Source: Neofamilia massiliensis (GTDB lineage: Bacteria; Bacillota; Clostridia; Tissierellales; Peptoniphilaceae). Taken from it: a DNA stretch of 64,000 bases. Where the stretch lies: contig NZ_CYUJ01000002.1 of the NCBI RefSeq assembly GCF_001299475.1, positions 124,001-188,000 of the forward strand, in the 5' to 3' direction. Every line of letters starts with the position of its first letter. Position 1 is the stretch's first letter. A model generated the notes under the pieces. The model saw only the letters and a list, made by a program, of their open reading frames with translations, did not search any database and had not been told where the DNA came from. A program made the translations under genes and the position numbers. Below are positions 7,599 to 17,035 of this stretch, one piece after another.

Positions 7599-9371
7599 AT
7601 GAAAGAAAATAAACTGTTTCCAAGATTTATAAGGTTGTTATTTATTCTATTAGGAAGCTTGTTTTTAACCCTACTAAGTTTTTTGGCAACAGATGAAAAT
7701 ATTAGCAAGACTTTATTCCTAGGTTACTTTAGCCAGGTCCAAGTCTTTTTTATAAACTACTTATTAATTTTGACCCTGGTTTTAATTTTTTCTTTTTTAA
7801 CAAAGAGAATTGACCTAGGTTTTCTTATATCCTTTGTACTTATATTTGCCCTTGGCCTTGCAAATGTTACTAAACTTACTTATAGGTCTCAAATGCTTAG
7901 GTTGTCAGATCTTTTATTAGTAGGCGAGGCAGATCAAATGACTGATGCTGGTTATAAGTTAGTCTTCTTTAGGTTTTTTTGGCTGGCCCTAGGATCTGGA
8001 CTTATTTTAGCTATATTATTTTTCCTATCTTCTTATAAAAAAGCTTCAAGTAGAAAAGTTCTAGGAATTTTTGCAATAACGGCCCTGGCCTTGTCTATAT
8101 TTTTTATTAGATCTAGTACCTTTGACAACTATTTTAACCAAGAGTTTAATCCCTGGGTCCAAGTTGAAAAGGAAAAGGCCTTTGGTTTAGTTCATAATTT
8201 TACTAGGACCTATAGGGAGCTTATTGTTCCCAAACCAAATGGCTATGACAAATACTTTGCTGGAGAAAGTTTTGAAGCCTATCCAGACCAAGTCATGGAT
8301 GAAGATGAAAAAATCAATATGGTCTTTTTAATGTTAGAGTCCTACAACGACTTTGACAGCCTAGGAGTTGACTTTGAAATTGACCCCTATGATGACATGG
8401 AATATTTGAGAAATAATTCTATTTCTGGGAGACTCTTTGTTCCAGTTTTTGGCGGAGGAACTGTCCAATCAGAAAGGTCTTTTATAACATCTAGCCACGC
8501 CCAGCCCTATAACTTTAGGAAGAGAAATTCCCTGGCCCACTTTCTAAACGACCAAGGCTATACAACTGTGGCCATGCATCCAAATACTTGGAAGTTTTAT
8601 GACCGTCTAAACTTTAATAAGAATTTAGGTTTTCAATATTTTTATGCCGATGAAAATCTCTTTGAAAGTTTAAGAAAACCTGGAACTTATATGGAAGACA
8701 AGGATCTTTTGCCTTTGGTCTACAAGGACTTTAAGGAAAAATCCAAGGCAGGACCCTACTTTAATTTTACAGTTACTATCCAAAACCACGGCCCTTATCC
8801 AACTGGCGAAGTTGGAGTGGACTATGTAAAATATGACGGGACCTATGACCGTGAAGATTATAATTCTATCAACCAATACTTTCATGGCATAAAGGCAACA
8901 AGTCAAGAGCTGACAAAATTTTTAAAGGATTTTGAAAATGACGAGCCGACACTTTTTATAATTTTTGGTGACCACAATCCTAGCCTGGGAAAAAACAACT
9001 CTGGTTTTGCCTACTTAGGTTTAGACATTGAATCAGATAGCCTAGAGGCTTACACAAACAAGTACACCACCCCCTACTATATTCACGCCAACCAAAGCCT
9101 AAAGGACTTGTGGGGAAAAGACTTTGTTGGGAAGGGACCAAACTTAAGCACGGAGTTTTTAATTTCCTATGCCTTTGACTACCTAGGCCTAGGAGGATCA
9201 TCTATGGTCAGAGTTCAAAATAAAGTTTTCCCAGGCCTAGAAGCCTACAATGATTCAATAATCCAAGTCAATGAAAACTTAAGTTTTACTGGATCCTACA
9301 AGGACCAAGACTTCCTTAACCGCTATAGGTTCATAGAATATTTTTACAATACCCATTACTTTTATGACTAA
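7599..9371 (+). CDS. LTA synthase family sulfatase-fold membrane protein
   Basis: A 590-residue LtaS-type enzyme with about five N-terminal membrane helices (to roughly residue 172) and an extracellular sulfatase/alkaline-phosphatase-fold domain. Metal and nucleophile positions fit LtaS: Glu247 in LMLESYND, Thr288 in GGGTVQSE and a FGDHNP motif. Relatives transfer glycerol-phosphate or other phospho-alcohols onto surface polymers. Close homologues in anaerobic cocci may decorate glycans rather than make lipoteichoic acid, so the polymer is uncertain. AAGGTGAT precedes the ATG. It stands alone with its own promoter and faces a convergent minus-strand operon. Confidence 0.88.
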   Translation: MKENKLFPRFIRLLFILLGSLFLTLLSFLATDENISKTLFLGYFSQVQVFFINYLLILTLVLIFSFLTKRIDLGFLISFVLIFALGLANVTKLTYRSQMLRLSDLLLVGEADQMTDAGYKLVFFRFFWLALGSGLILAILFFLSSYKKASSRKVLGIFAITALALSIFFIRSSTFDNYFNQEFNPWVQVEKEKAFGLVHNFTRTYRELIVPKPNGYDKYFAGESFEAYPDQVMDEDEKINMVFLMLESYNDFDSLGVDFEIDPYDDMEYLRNNSISGRLFVPVFGGGTVQSERSFITSSHAQPYNFRKRNSLAHFLNDQGYTTVAMHPNTWKFYDRLNFNKNLGFQYFYADENLFESLRKPGTYMEDKDLLPLVYKDFKEKSKAGPYFNFTVTIQNHGPYPTGEVGVDYVKYDGTYDREDYNSINQYFHGIKATSQELTKFLKDFENDEPTLFIIFGDHNPSLGKNNSGFAYLGLDIESDSLEAYTNKYTTPYYIHANQSLKDLWGKDFVGKGPNLSTEFLISYAFDYLGLGGSSMVRVQNKVFPGLEAYNDSIIQVNENLSFTGSYKDQDFLNRYRFIEYFYNTHYFYD

Positions 9372-9464
9372 GAGATCAAAAAAAGAGATAAGTGATTGCA
9401 CTGACCACCGAAAGTTGGATTTAAAAATTCAACTTTTTGGGATCGGTCTAATTCTTATCTCTTT

Positions 9465-10193
9465 TTATTTTAAATTTTTTTCAGTTAAAAATTCCCACCT
9501 ATACTTGGGCATATTAGATGCCATTAGTTTTTTGTTTTCTCTCTCATCAATTTTAATGGCCTGATAAAATTTTTTCCAGGCTCTAGAAAAATACTCTTCT
9601 TCCTTTGTTATCTCATAGGAAAAGTCATCTACTTCCATCATATCAACTAGGCCGTACTTATAAAAAATTGCAAGACTTCTGCCAAGGTCGTGGATAATAA
9701 ATTTTTCATGAGGCATCCTGTCAACAAAGTGGGAGTAAATCAAGTCGATAATGTCATTTTTTGGACGAAACCTGGCATAAAAAGTTCCGTCTGCTAATTC
9801 TTCAAAGCGAAGGAGGCCCTTGTAGTCGTGGTTTTCTCCTAAAACATTTTTTACATAGGCGTTAAATTTTACTGGGGCATCATTTGGAGATTTTAAGTAA
9901 GAAAAACCTTCTCTGTACATGCCCTTTATAGTTCTTGCAATAACTTCTTCCTTATCTACTTCAAAAGACCTAAAGCAAAGGGAGACAGAGCGAAAAAATC
10001 TAGGAGAAAATTTATTGCTTAGCCCTATTTCAACTCTTTTAGCTAACTTGTAGTCGGTTTTTATTTTAATCGAGTCAGTAAAGAGATTTTCCTGTTTTGA
10101 TTCTGTCTTTATAGAAATATTTTCTAAGTCCTTGTAGGCCAGAAAAATTATAGTCAAAAGTCCAGAAAAACTTCCGTCATAAATATAGTCCAT
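9465..10193 (-). CDS. TIGR03915-family putative DNA repair protein (DUF4130)
   Basis: A 242-residue protein beginning MDYIYDGSFSGLLTIIFLAY, the hallmark start of the TIGR03915 family that is almost always encoded beside a radical SAM partner. The middle and C-terminal parts carry the DUF4130 pattern (RFEELADGTFYARFRP, HFVDRMPHEKFIIHD). The family is proposed to act in DNA repair or modification on the basis of distant uracil-DNA-glycosylase-like similarity; no reaction has been shown as far as I know. It starts one base after the stop of the radical SAM gene upstream, so the two are translationally linked and share the LexA-box promoter. Confidence 0.85.
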   Translation of the reverse strand: MDYIYDGSFSGLLTIIFLAYKDLENISIKTESKQENLFTDSIKIKTDYKLAKRVEIGLSNKFSPRFFRSVSLCFRSFEVDKEEVIARTIKGMYREGFSYLKSPNDAPVKFNAYVKNVLGENHDYKGLLRFEELADGTFYARFRPKNDIIDLIYSHFVDRMPHEKFIIHDLGRSLAIFYKYGLVDMMEVDDFSYEITKEEEYFSRAWKKFYQAIKIDERENKKLMASNMPKYRWEFLTEKNLK

Positions 10194-10194
10194 A

Positions 10195-11430
10195 TCAATC
10201 TCCTAAAAACGACAATTGAATTTTATTGTCTGCATCAGAATTTGCCATAAAGTTCCTAAGGTCGTCAGGGTCCTTGTAGTTAAAACCCTGGTACTTGCCG
10301 CCAACTAGGATAAAGTTTTTGGCCCTCTTAGTTGAAATTTTTAGTTGGGCAAGTGAATCAAAGCTAAGATTTGCATATTTTCTAGCCTGGATAATTCTAT
10401 TTGCATAAACTTTGCCAATACCTGGAACTCTAATTAGCTCATCATAAGTGGCCTTGTTGATTTCAAGAGGGAAGATGTCTAAATTATTTATTGCCCAAGA
10501 GGCCTTAGGATCGATTTTTAAATCTAAATTTGGATTCGTCTCATTTAAAATATCTTCAGTCCTAAAACCATAAAAGCGAAGGAGCCAGTCGGCTTGGTAG
10601 ATTCTATGCTCTCTTAAAAGAGGAGGAGAAACAATTCCTTCAGTTAATTTTGATTTTACTGCTGGCACAAAGGCAGAATAATAAACTCTCTTTAAAGAGT
10701 AGTCATCATAAAGGCCTTGGGCCCTGGTCATAATGTCTAGGTCATTTTCCCTAGCTGCACCAATAATCATTTGACTAGTTTGACCTGCAGGAACAAATTT
10801 TGGACTGGACTTGTACTTCTTTTTGTCTTCTCGATTTTCTAAAATAAAATCATCCACCTTTTTCATTGGCCTGTAAATATCCTTATAGGATTTTTCTGGG
10901 GCCAAAAGTTTTAATGACCTTTCTGTTGGCAGTTCAATATTTATACTCATCCTGTCAATTAAGGATCCAAGTTTTTTTATTAAAAGATCGTCAGCTCCAG
11001 GAATTGCCTTCATGTGAATGTAGCCGTAAAAGTTTTTTTCAAAGCGAAGGATCTCAGCAACTTTAATTAAAAGCTCCATTGTGTAGTCAGGAGATTTAAT
11101 AACTGCCGAAGACAAAAAGAGGCCTTCAATATAATTTCTCTTATAAAAATTTACTGTCAGGTCTGCAATTTCCTCTGGAGTAAAAATCGCCTTTTTATTT
11201 TGAGAGCTGGCCCGATTAACACAGTACTCACAGTTGTAAATACAAATATTAGTCATTAGGATTTTTAAAAGGGAGATACACCTGCCATCTTCTGACCAAG
11301 AATGACAAATGCCTGCCATGTGGCCAGAGCCAAGGCCGCCCTTGTTTTTTCTACTTGAATTTGATGACGAACAAGACACGTCGTACTTTGCTGCGTCAGT
11401 TAGGATTTGAATTTTTTCTACTAGGTCCAT
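10195..11430 (-). CDS. Putative DNA modification/repair radical SAM protein (TIGR03916)
   Basis: A 411-residue radical SAM enzyme. The [4Fe-4S]-binding cysteines are Cys63, Cys67 and Cys70 (CIYNCEYC), following the family-specific serine-rich N-terminus and GHMAGICHSWSEDGRCISL. Near the C-terminus, RVPGIGKVYANRIIQAR is a helix-hairpin-helix DNA-binding motif, supporting a DNA substrate. Its partner TIGR03915 gene follows immediately. The ATG is preceded by TTGGTGAT on the minus strand. A LexA-like box overlaps the -35 region of its promoter, which fits DNA-damage control. The exact lesion or modification is not known. Confidence 0.88.
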   Translation of the reverse strand: MDLVEKIQILTDAAKYDVSCSSSNSSRKNKGGLGSGHMAGICHSWSEDGRCISLLKILMTNICIYNCEYCVNRASSQNKKAIFTPEEIADLTVNFYKRNYIEGLFLSSAVIKSPDYTMELLIKVAEILRFEKNFYGYIHMKAIPGADDLLIKKLGSLIDRMSINIELPTERSLKLLAPEKSYKDIYRPMKKVDDFILENREDKKKYKSSPKFVPAGQTSQMIIGAARENDLDIMTRAQGLYDDYSLKRVYYSAFVPAVKSKLTEGIVSPPLLREHRIYQADWLLRFYGFRTEDILNETNPNLDLKIDPKASWAINNLDIFPLEINKATYDELIRVPGIGKVYANRIIQARKYANLSFDSLAQLKISTKRAKNFILVGGKYQGFNYKDPDDLRNFMANSDADNKIQLSFLGD

Positions 11431-11445
11431 ATAATCACCAAGTTA

Positions 11446-11474
11446 ATTATAAAATAAAGCTAGAAAAAAGTAAA
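11446..11474 (-). promoter_or_regulatory. Promoter of the DNA-repair operon
   Basis: On the minus strand, TTTACT (11474-11469), 17 bp, TATAAT (11451-11446), 15 bases upstream of the start codon. The -35 overlaps a LexA-like box. Confidence 0.75.
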
Positions 11475-11484
11475 CAAATGTTCG
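11472..11484 (-). promoter_or_regulatory. LexA-like (SOS) operator
   Basis: The minus strand reads CGAACATTTGTTT, matching the Gram-positive LexA half-sites GAAC-N4-GTTY. It overlaps the -35 element of the DNA-repair operon, so binding would block transcription. Confidence 0.6.
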
Positions 11485-11567
11485 AACAGAAAATCTCTTT
11501 AATAACTTTTTCTCAAGGGCAGAATGGGGTATAATAAAAGCAAATAGGTAAAAAAGGATGGGACAAG

Positions 11568-12539
11568 ATGACCAAAGAAGATCTAGAAAAAACTGGACTT
11601 TATAATAGAGACGACGACGAAAAATTAAAACAACTTGAAAGGGATCTAGAAAAATATCGCAAGGACCAAAGAGACCAAGAGATAAAAGATTCTCTTAAAG
11701 AAATTGGAGATGCAACTCTCTCTAGCCTTGTTTCTATTTCTACCTTTACTGCTGACGCCTTAGACAAAATCGTAAGCGAGTCTATGGCCGCCAACAAAAA
11801 AGCCAGCTCATCAGACCTGGCTCGCAGGCAAATGAAAGCAGACTTAGAAGTAAAAAAGAAAAATTACTTAGAAGAACAGAAAAAAGTTAAAAAGGCTATT
11901 AGGAAAAAGAAGAAAAAAGTTGCAAATACAGTTTGGTTAATTTCTTTTCTTACACTTTTTCTAATTTTTTCAATAGGAGTTTTTAAATCTTTAATCTTAG
12001 CATATCTTGCATCCTATGCAGTAAAAAGATTTTACCAACCAAAACTAGACGACTATGAAAAAATGAGCCTAGGTGGAGAAGAAACTAAGCCACTAGAAAA
12101 GTCTGAGAAGAAAGAATTATCTGAATATGAAAAACTAATAAAAGACGCCAATAAAAAGCTAGACATTATCTATTCTTGCTTTAACCAAACAAAAGACGGT
12201 GAAGTCCAGGTCCAAGCTGGCAAGCTTTACGAAAGAGGCCTAGAAATCCTCTCTTACTTAAAAGACCATCCTGATAAAATATCCAAGGCATCAAGATTTT
12301 TATCCTACTACTTAGACACGGCGGCAAATATTTGCGACAAGTACAGGGAAATAGAAAAGAGAGGCCTAGTAAACGAAGACACAGAAAAAGCTACAGAAAA
12401 TGCCAAAAGGGCCATGGTGCTTTTGGAGAAAGCCTTTGACAATGAATTTATGAAATTAATAGAAGACGACATAATTGACATAGAAACAGACATGAAGGTT
12501 TTAGAAAACTCAATGAAGTGGGATAACTATATTGACTAG
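11568..12539 (+). CDS. XpaC-like membrane protein, partner of TelA
   Basis: A 323-residue protein with a charged, coiled-coil-rich N-terminus, one hydrophobic hairpin at about residues 122-160 and a helical cytoplasmic C-terminus. This and the position directly before a TelA gene match the XpaC family (named for 5-bromo-4-chloroindolyl phosphate hydrolysis in Bacillus; the activity is probably indirect). XpaC-TelA pairs are linked to tolerance of toxic anions, nisin and wall antibiotics. A TATAAT at 11531-11536 and an AAAAGGATGGG ribosome region precede the ATG. The family assignment rests on architecture and neighbour, so it is moderately secure. Confidence 0.75.
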   Translation: MTKEDLEKTGLYNRDDDEKLKQLERDLEKYRKDQRDQEIKDSLKEIGDATLSSLVSISTFTADALDKIVSESMAANKKASSSDLARRQMKADLEVKKKNYLEEQKKVKKAIRKKKKKVANTVWLISFLTLFLIFSIGVFKSLILAYLASYAVKRFYQPKLDDYEKMSLGGEETKPLEKSEKKELSEYEKLIKDANKKLDIIYSCFNQTKDGEVQVQAGKLYERGLEILSYLKDHPDKISKASRFLSYYLDTAANICDKYREIEKRGLVNEDTEKATENAKRAMVLLEKAFDNEFMKLIEDDIIDIETDMKVLENSMKWDNYID

Positions 12540-12548
12540 GAGGATCAA

Positions 12549-13739
12549 ATGGATTACAAAGACATTAGCCTAAAGGACTTGGCCAAGGCCAAGGAAGCAA
12601 GTGCAGAAAATGAAATTATAAATGAAGAAATTGATATAAAAGAAGAGTCAGAGATAATCGAAAGAAAGGTAATGACCCTAAGTCCTGAAGACAGAGAAAA
12701 AGTTGATAAAATAAAAAGTGAAATTAATCTAATGGACTCAAGCCTTTCTATTAATTACGGAGTTGGAGCCCAAAAGGCCCTGTCAGAATTTTCTGGGTCA
12801 ATTCTCACTAACGTTAGAAATAAAGACTCTGGAGAAGTTGGAAAACTTTTAACTGAACTAATGGTTGAAGTAAAATCTTTAGAAATTAATGAGTTAGGAG
12901 AAAAGAAGGGGATTTTCTCAAATCTGCCTTTTGTCAAAGATGGCAAAAAGAAAATGGACGTCCTACTTGCAAAATACGACAGCGTTGACGGGTCTATAGA
13001 AAAAATTCAAGATAGACTTGATACTGCAAGGACAGACCTAGTAAGAGACATTACAGTCTTTGACCAACTTTATGAAAAGAACTTTCTCTACTTTAAAGAC
13101 ATCCAAGCCTATATTGTAGCTGGAGAAGAAGTTATTGCAGATACAAAAGACAATGTCCTACCTAGACTTAGGAATGAAGCAGCTGAATCTGGCGACCAAA
13201 TGGATGCCCAACTAGTGAAGGACTTTGAAGACACCCTAAATCGTTTTGAAAAAAAGGTCTACGACCTAAAACTTTCTAAGGCTATGGCCATTCAAGCAGC
13301 GCCACAAATAAGACTAATTCAAAACAACGATAAACTTCTAGTAGACAAGATCCAAACAGCAATGTTAAACACAATTCCCCTATGGAAGAGCCAGGTCCTA
13401 ATAGCTATTGGATTGCAAAATCAAGACCAGGCTTTGAAACTACAAAGGGAAATTTCAGATACAACTAACGAGCTCCTAAGAAAAAACTCGAAAATGCTAA
13501 GAGAAAACACCAAGGAAGTTCTAAAAGAATCTGAAAGAGGAATTGTAGACTTAGAAACCCTAAAAGTTGTTAATCAAGACCTAATTAAAACCCTAGAAGA
13601 GGGAATTTTAATCCAAAGAGACGGCCGTAAAAAGAGATTAGAAGCAGAAAGAGACCTGGCCCAACTTGAGGACCAACTAAGGGCAGCTCTTTTAAAAAAC
13701 TACAGCCTAGACTCAGGCTCAGGTGGAGAAGACAAATAG
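12549..13739 (+). CDS. TelA-family toxic anion resistance protein
   Basis: A 396-residue, almost entirely helical cytoplasmic protein. It shows the TelA family regions: GVGAQKALSEFSGSILTNVRNKDSGEVG in the first third and the late IPLWKSQVLIAIGLQNQ...ALKLQREISDTTNELLRKNS segment. TelA/KlaA-type proteins are associated with tellurite and cell-wall antibiotic tolerance by an unknown mechanism. It starts 9 bases after the XpaC-like gene, with AGGAGGATCAA as ribosome site, and runs into the PAP2 gene, indicating a three-gene envelope-stress operon. Confidence 0.88.
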   Translation: MDYKDISLKDLAKAKEASAENEIINEEIDIKEESEIIERKVMTLSPEDREKVDKIKSEINLMDSSLSINYGVGAQKALSEFSGSILTNVRNKDSGEVGKLLTELMVEVKSLEINELGEKKGIFSNLPFVKDGKKKMDVLLAKYDSVDGSIEKIQDRLDTARTDLVRDITVFDQLYEKNFLYFKDIQAYIVAGEEVIADTKDNVLPRLRNEAAESGDQMDAQLVKDFEDTLNRFEKKVYDLKLSKAMAIQAAPQIRLIQNNDKLLVDKIQTAMLNTIPLWKSQVLIAIGLQNQDQALKLQREISDTTNELLRKNSKMLRENTKEVLKESERGIVDLETLKVVNQDLIKTLEEGILIQRDGRKKRLEAERDLAQLEDQLRAALLKNYSLDSGSGGEDK

Positions 13740-13740
13740 A

Positions 13741-14385
13741 GTGAGTAAAAATTTAAAACAAGCGACGAGAAACTTATATATAGGAATATTTTGCTTGGCC
13801 TTAGTTTTAATCTTAGGCTATATGACCACCCAAGTTTCAGGAGGGCTTTTTTACGAAGAAATTCTTTACCATATCCTAGACGGCCTTAGGTCCAACAAAA
13901 ATTTCTTTGGCCTAATGAAAATTTTTCACCATATAGGGTCGCCAAAGTTTTTAATTCCACTAGTTGGCCTAGTTTTAGCCTACAGCCTTTATAAAAAGAA
14001 AAAGACTTTTGCCCTGGGACTGTTCTTAGCAACAGCAGGGTCGGCAATTTTTAATTTTCTTACAAAAATTACTTTTAAAAGACTTAGGCCCCTTGATTAT
14101 ATGCTAATAAAAGAAGTTACACCTTCCTTCCCATCAGGGCACGCAATGACTAATACCTGCCTTTACTTGTTTTTGGCCTACTATTATAGTAGGAAGGTAA
14201 ATCCAGAAAAAAAGAAAGAGGCCTACACTTTGGCGATAATATTTTCTGCAATAATGGGCTTTTCTAGAATTTATATGGGAGTCCATTATCCAACAGATGT
14301 TCTAGCAGGATTTTTGTCAGGCTATTTCTTTTATGGCCTTATAGTTTATATTTTAGAAAAGAAAAAAATTGAAAATAGAAGATAA
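13741..14385 (+). CDS. PAP2-family membrane phosphatase
   Basis: A phosphatidic-acid-phosphatase type 2 protein of about 214 residues with some five to six membrane helices. The three catalytic motifs are present: KRLRP, PSGHA and SRIYMGVHYPTD. Likely substrates are undecaprenyl pyrophosphate or phospholipid phosphates at the outer membrane face, feeding wall synthesis. The GTG at 13741, two bases after the TelA stop, is the likeliest start. An in-frame GTG at 13723 inside telA is the alternative and adds six polar residues. Confidence 0.9.
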   Translation: MSKNLKQATRNLYIGIFCLALVLILGYMTTQVSGGLFYEEILYHILDGLRSNKNFFGLMKIFHHIGSPKFLIPLVGLVLAYSLYKKKKTFALGLFLATAGSAIFNFLTKITFKRLRPLDYMLIKEVTPSFPSGHAMTNTCLYLFLAYYYSRKVNPEKKKEAYTLAIIFSAIMGFSRIYMGVHYPTDVLAGFLSGYFFYGLIVYILEKKKIENRR

Positions 14386-14405
14386 AATAATTACGGAGGT
14401 AATTC

Positions 14406-15767
14406 ATGGACGATTATGGTTCGGATAGTATCTGGCCTAAATTATTATTAATAGCAGTACTAACATTTTTAAATGCCTTGCTTTCAGCAACGGAAATGGC
14501 AGTTATATCTCTAAACAAATCAAGTATAGAGGCTCAAGCAGAAGAAGGGGACAAGAGGGCGAAAAATCTTTTGACTCTCATTAACGACCAAACTAGGTTT
14601 TTATCTATTATCCAAGTAGGCATAACCCTAGCAGGATTTTTATCTTCTGCATCGGCATCAAGTTCTATGTCATCAGGTCTTAGTCAAAGACTTTACAGCC
14701 TTGGCCTGCCATATTCTACAGCCAATACCCTGGCAGTAGTTTTAATAACCCTACTTATATCTTATATATCCTTGGTTTTTGGAGAATTAGTTCCAAAGAG
14801 AATTGCCCTACAAAATTCTGAAAAAGTTGCCCTAAATCTCTCAGGCTTTATTGGATTTTTAGCAAAAGCTCTAGGCCCCTTTGCAGCTTTTTTATCCTTT
14901 TCCACAAAAATTGTTCTAAAACTAATGGGCAAGTACTCAGACGATATTGAAGAAAAAATTTCTGAAGAAGAATTAAAGTCTTATATTTCAGTCTCCCAGC
15001 AACAAGGAGTTATTAATGCCCAAGGCAAGGACATGATGATAAATATTTTTGAATTTGACGACTCTGCCTCTTACGAAATTATGACTCCAAGAACTGAACT
15101 TTTTATGGTTCCCTATGAAGATTTTTCCAGCGACACAGTCAAGGAAATTCTATCCCAAGGTCATTCGAGAATTCCAGTTTATGGCGAAAATAAAGACGAC
15201 ATCCTTGGCATAGTCTATGTCAAAGACCTCTTTCAAGAATTTCAAAAAAACAACTACCAGTATATTGATTTAGACCAAGTTATGAAGGCTCCATACTTTG
15301 TTCCAGAGTCAAAGAAAATCGACCAGCTACTTTTTGAACTTCAATCTACAAAAAACTATCTGGCCCTTTTAGTTGACGAGTACGGAGGAATTTCCGGTCT
15401 AGTTACAATAGAAGACATAGTCGAAGAAATTGTTGGAGAAATTGAAGACGAATACGATGAGGATACTGATAGAATTGAAAAAGTTTCTGACGGAGTTTAT
15501 CTAATAGATGGCCATGTTGAACTAAAGGCCATTAACGAAGAGTTAGACACAGACTTAGACAGCGAAAACAACGAAACCATTGGAGGTTTTGCAGTTGAAC
15601 ACCTAGGTTACTTTCCAGAAGAAATTAGTGACCAGCCAGCTAGAGTTAGGGTGGGCCATTATATAATTGAAGTGACCAAGGTCTCTGACAAGAGGATTGC
15701 AGAAGTTAGACTTACAATCCTAGAAGAAGATGAAGACGACCAAGAAGAAAATTTAGAAGATGAGTAA
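14406..15767 (+). CDS. CNNM/CorC-family (hemolysin C-like) transporter
   Basis: A 453-residue protein. The N-terminal DUF21/CNNM membrane domain (helices within about 1-150) contains LLSATEMAVISLN and FGELVPKRIAL. It is followed by a pair of CBS domains (around MTPRTELFMV and VPESKKIDQLL...VDEYGGISGLVTIEDIVEEIVGEI) and a C-terminal CorC_HlyC transporter-associated domain. The family exports or regulates Mg2+/Co2+; the hemolysin name is historical. GGAGG precedes the ATG. A strong terminator follows, closing the xpaC-telA-PAP2-CNNM run. Confidence 0.92.
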   Translation: MDDYGSDSIWPKLLLIAVLTFLNALLSATEMAVISLNKSSIEAQAEEGDKRAKNLLTLINDQTRFLSIIQVGITLAGFLSSASASSSMSSGLSQRLYSLGLPYSTANTLAVVLITLLISYISLVFGELVPKRIALQNSEKVALNLSGFIGFLAKALGPFAAFLSFSTKIVLKLMGKYSDDIEEKISEEELKSYISVSQQQGVINAQGKDMMINIFEFDDSASYEIMTPRTELFMVPYEDFSSDTVKEILSQGHSRIPVYGENKDDILGIVYVKDLFQEFQKNNYQYIDLDQVMKAPYFVPESKKIDQLLFELQSTKNYLALLVDEYGGISGLVTIEDIVEEIVGEIEDEYDEDTDRIEKVSDGVYLIDGHVELKAINEELDTDLDSENNETIGGFAVEHLGYFPEEISDQPARVRVGHYIIEVTKVSDKRIAEVRLTILEEDEDDQEENLEDE

Positions 15768-15773
15768 AGAAAA

Positions 15774-15806
15774 AAGACTTGAGTTTAAAAGCTCAAGTCT
15801 CTTTTA
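15774..15806 (+). terminator. Terminator after the CNNM gene
   Basis: GACTTGAG pairs with CTCAAGTC around an 8-nt loop; a T-rich tract follows. Flanking A and T runs could let it serve both convergent genes. Confidence 0.9.
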
Positions 15807-15830
15807 ATGGGATTTTAAAATTTGAAAAAC

Positions 15831-17024
15831 CTATCTGCCTCTGAAAATTCTAAAGACCCTATCGACAAAGTGTTTAAAGACAAATACAATTCCAGGAACA
15901 GGATCGTCCCAGGCCCAAGTTGATGGCACAATATTTGGATGCTTGTTTTCTTCAATAATTTCTTCTCTGGTCATTTGGCCACTTCTTACATAGCCTCTCA
16001 TGGCAGGAATATCCTCCCAAAGATAACGCCACCTCTTGCCTGTGTCGTAATTAATTATTTTAGATCCTATGTCTTGGCCAGTTGAGTCTAGGTAGTGAAG
16101 ATAGGGGGTGTCCATGCCTATGGCAACGTGGAGCTGGGTAAAGTTTACAAAGCGAACATTAATTTCTATCAAATAAATATTGCCAGACTTCTCGTCTTTT
16201 TTCATTTCCATTTCAATAAAGCCCCTGTAATTTAGAGCTTCAATAAAGGGAATGGCAAAATCAGCAGCTTCTTGGATCCACCTCTGGTCGGCAACAGTTG
16301 AGGCGCCAATGTTGTTAGGCCACTGACGGATTTTTTGTTCAGTTGTATAGTAGGCCAGCCTTCCATTTCTATCTACATAGGCGTCAAAGTTGTAATTATT
16401 TTTTTCAGGTCCAGGAATAATTCTTTGGATAAAGACCTTGTGGCCATCTCTTTGAGTCATTGAAAGAAGTTTTTTAAGTTCTCTTTCAGACTCAACAGTA
16501 AAGGCCTTTTGCCTATATCTTTCAACAAAGCTTGGTGAGTCTGCAGGTTTTAAAAGTAGGGGATAGCCAATTTGGTCCATGACCTTGTCGTAAAGATTTT
16601 CTTCGCCTATGTCTAAGGTTTCAGGAACTCTAATATTGTATTTTTTTGCATACTCAACTAGGGTGGTCTTGTCCATTAAATCTGTTAAAAGACCCTTTCT
16701 GTCCATAGGAAATAAATAGTATTCCTTAAGCTCGTAAAAATATTTATCGATAAATTCTACATAGGGGTCAGCAGATGGAAACAAAACTGGTTTTTCGTCT
16801 TGGTTCCTGCCATAGGCCAGTAAAAATTCTAAATAGGCCTTTTCCTCATCTTGAAAGTGAGGGGCAATTAAAGCTTCCTTTATATACCTAGACCTGCCAT
16901 AAAAGTTTTTTCTCTTGTGGTTGACGCTGACAACGTGAATGCCTTTTTTTCCCAGGCTCCTACAAATTGCCAGGCCGATATAATAATTGGTCCCCAATAC
17001 TAGGGCCTTGTTTGTGTGTTTCAT
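15831..17024 (-). CDS. ATP-grasp carboxylate-amine ligase
   Basis: A 397-residue ATP-grasp enzyme. The N-terminus LVLGTNYYIGLAICRSLGKKGIHVVSV is a Rossmann-like pre-ATP-grasp fold. The centre has the lysine-containing YPLLLKPADSPS strand, and the end has FIEMEMKK...YLIEINVRFVNF with the Mg-binding Glu/Asn pair. It resembles the D-aspartate ligase group that attaches D-Asp to peptidoglycan Lys, but other amino-acid ligases share this layout, so the substrate is open. The start at 17024 is fixed by AAGGAGGAAAATA on the minus strand; a longer frame to 17120 overlaps the upstream gene and is rejected. Confidence 0.82.
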   Translation of the reverse strand: MKHTNKALVLGTNYYIGLAICRSLGKKGIHVVSVNHKRKNFYGRSRYIKEALIAPHFQDEEKAYLEFLLAYGRNQDEKPVLFPSADPYVEFIDKYFYELKEYYLFPMDRKGLLTDLMDKTTLVEYAKKYNIRVPETLDIGEENLYDKVMDQIGYPLLLKPADSPSFVERYRQKAFTVESERELKKLLSMTQRDGHKVFIQRIIPGPEKNNYNFDAYVDRNGRLAYYTTEQKIRQWPNNIGASTVADQRWIQEAADFAIPFIEALNYRGFIEMEMKKDEKSGNIYLIEINVRFVNFTQLHVAIGMDTPYLHYLDSTGQDIGSKIINYDTGKRWRYLWEDIPAMRGYVRSGQMTREEIIEENKHPNIVPSTWAWDDPVPGIVFVFKHFVDRVFRIFRGR

Positions 17025-17035
17025 TATTTTCCTCC

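Noticed and set aside
9364-9564. 66-codon plus-strand frame after the LtaS-like gene, with one hydrophobic segment
   Set aside because: No ribosome site, and it overlaps about 100 bases of the conserved minus-strand TIGR03915 gene.
11478-11487. TGTTCGAACA palindrome as an operator in its own right
   Set aside because: The half-sites are inverted relative to LexA; the matching reading is the overlapping CGAACATTTGTTT on the minus strand, reported instead.
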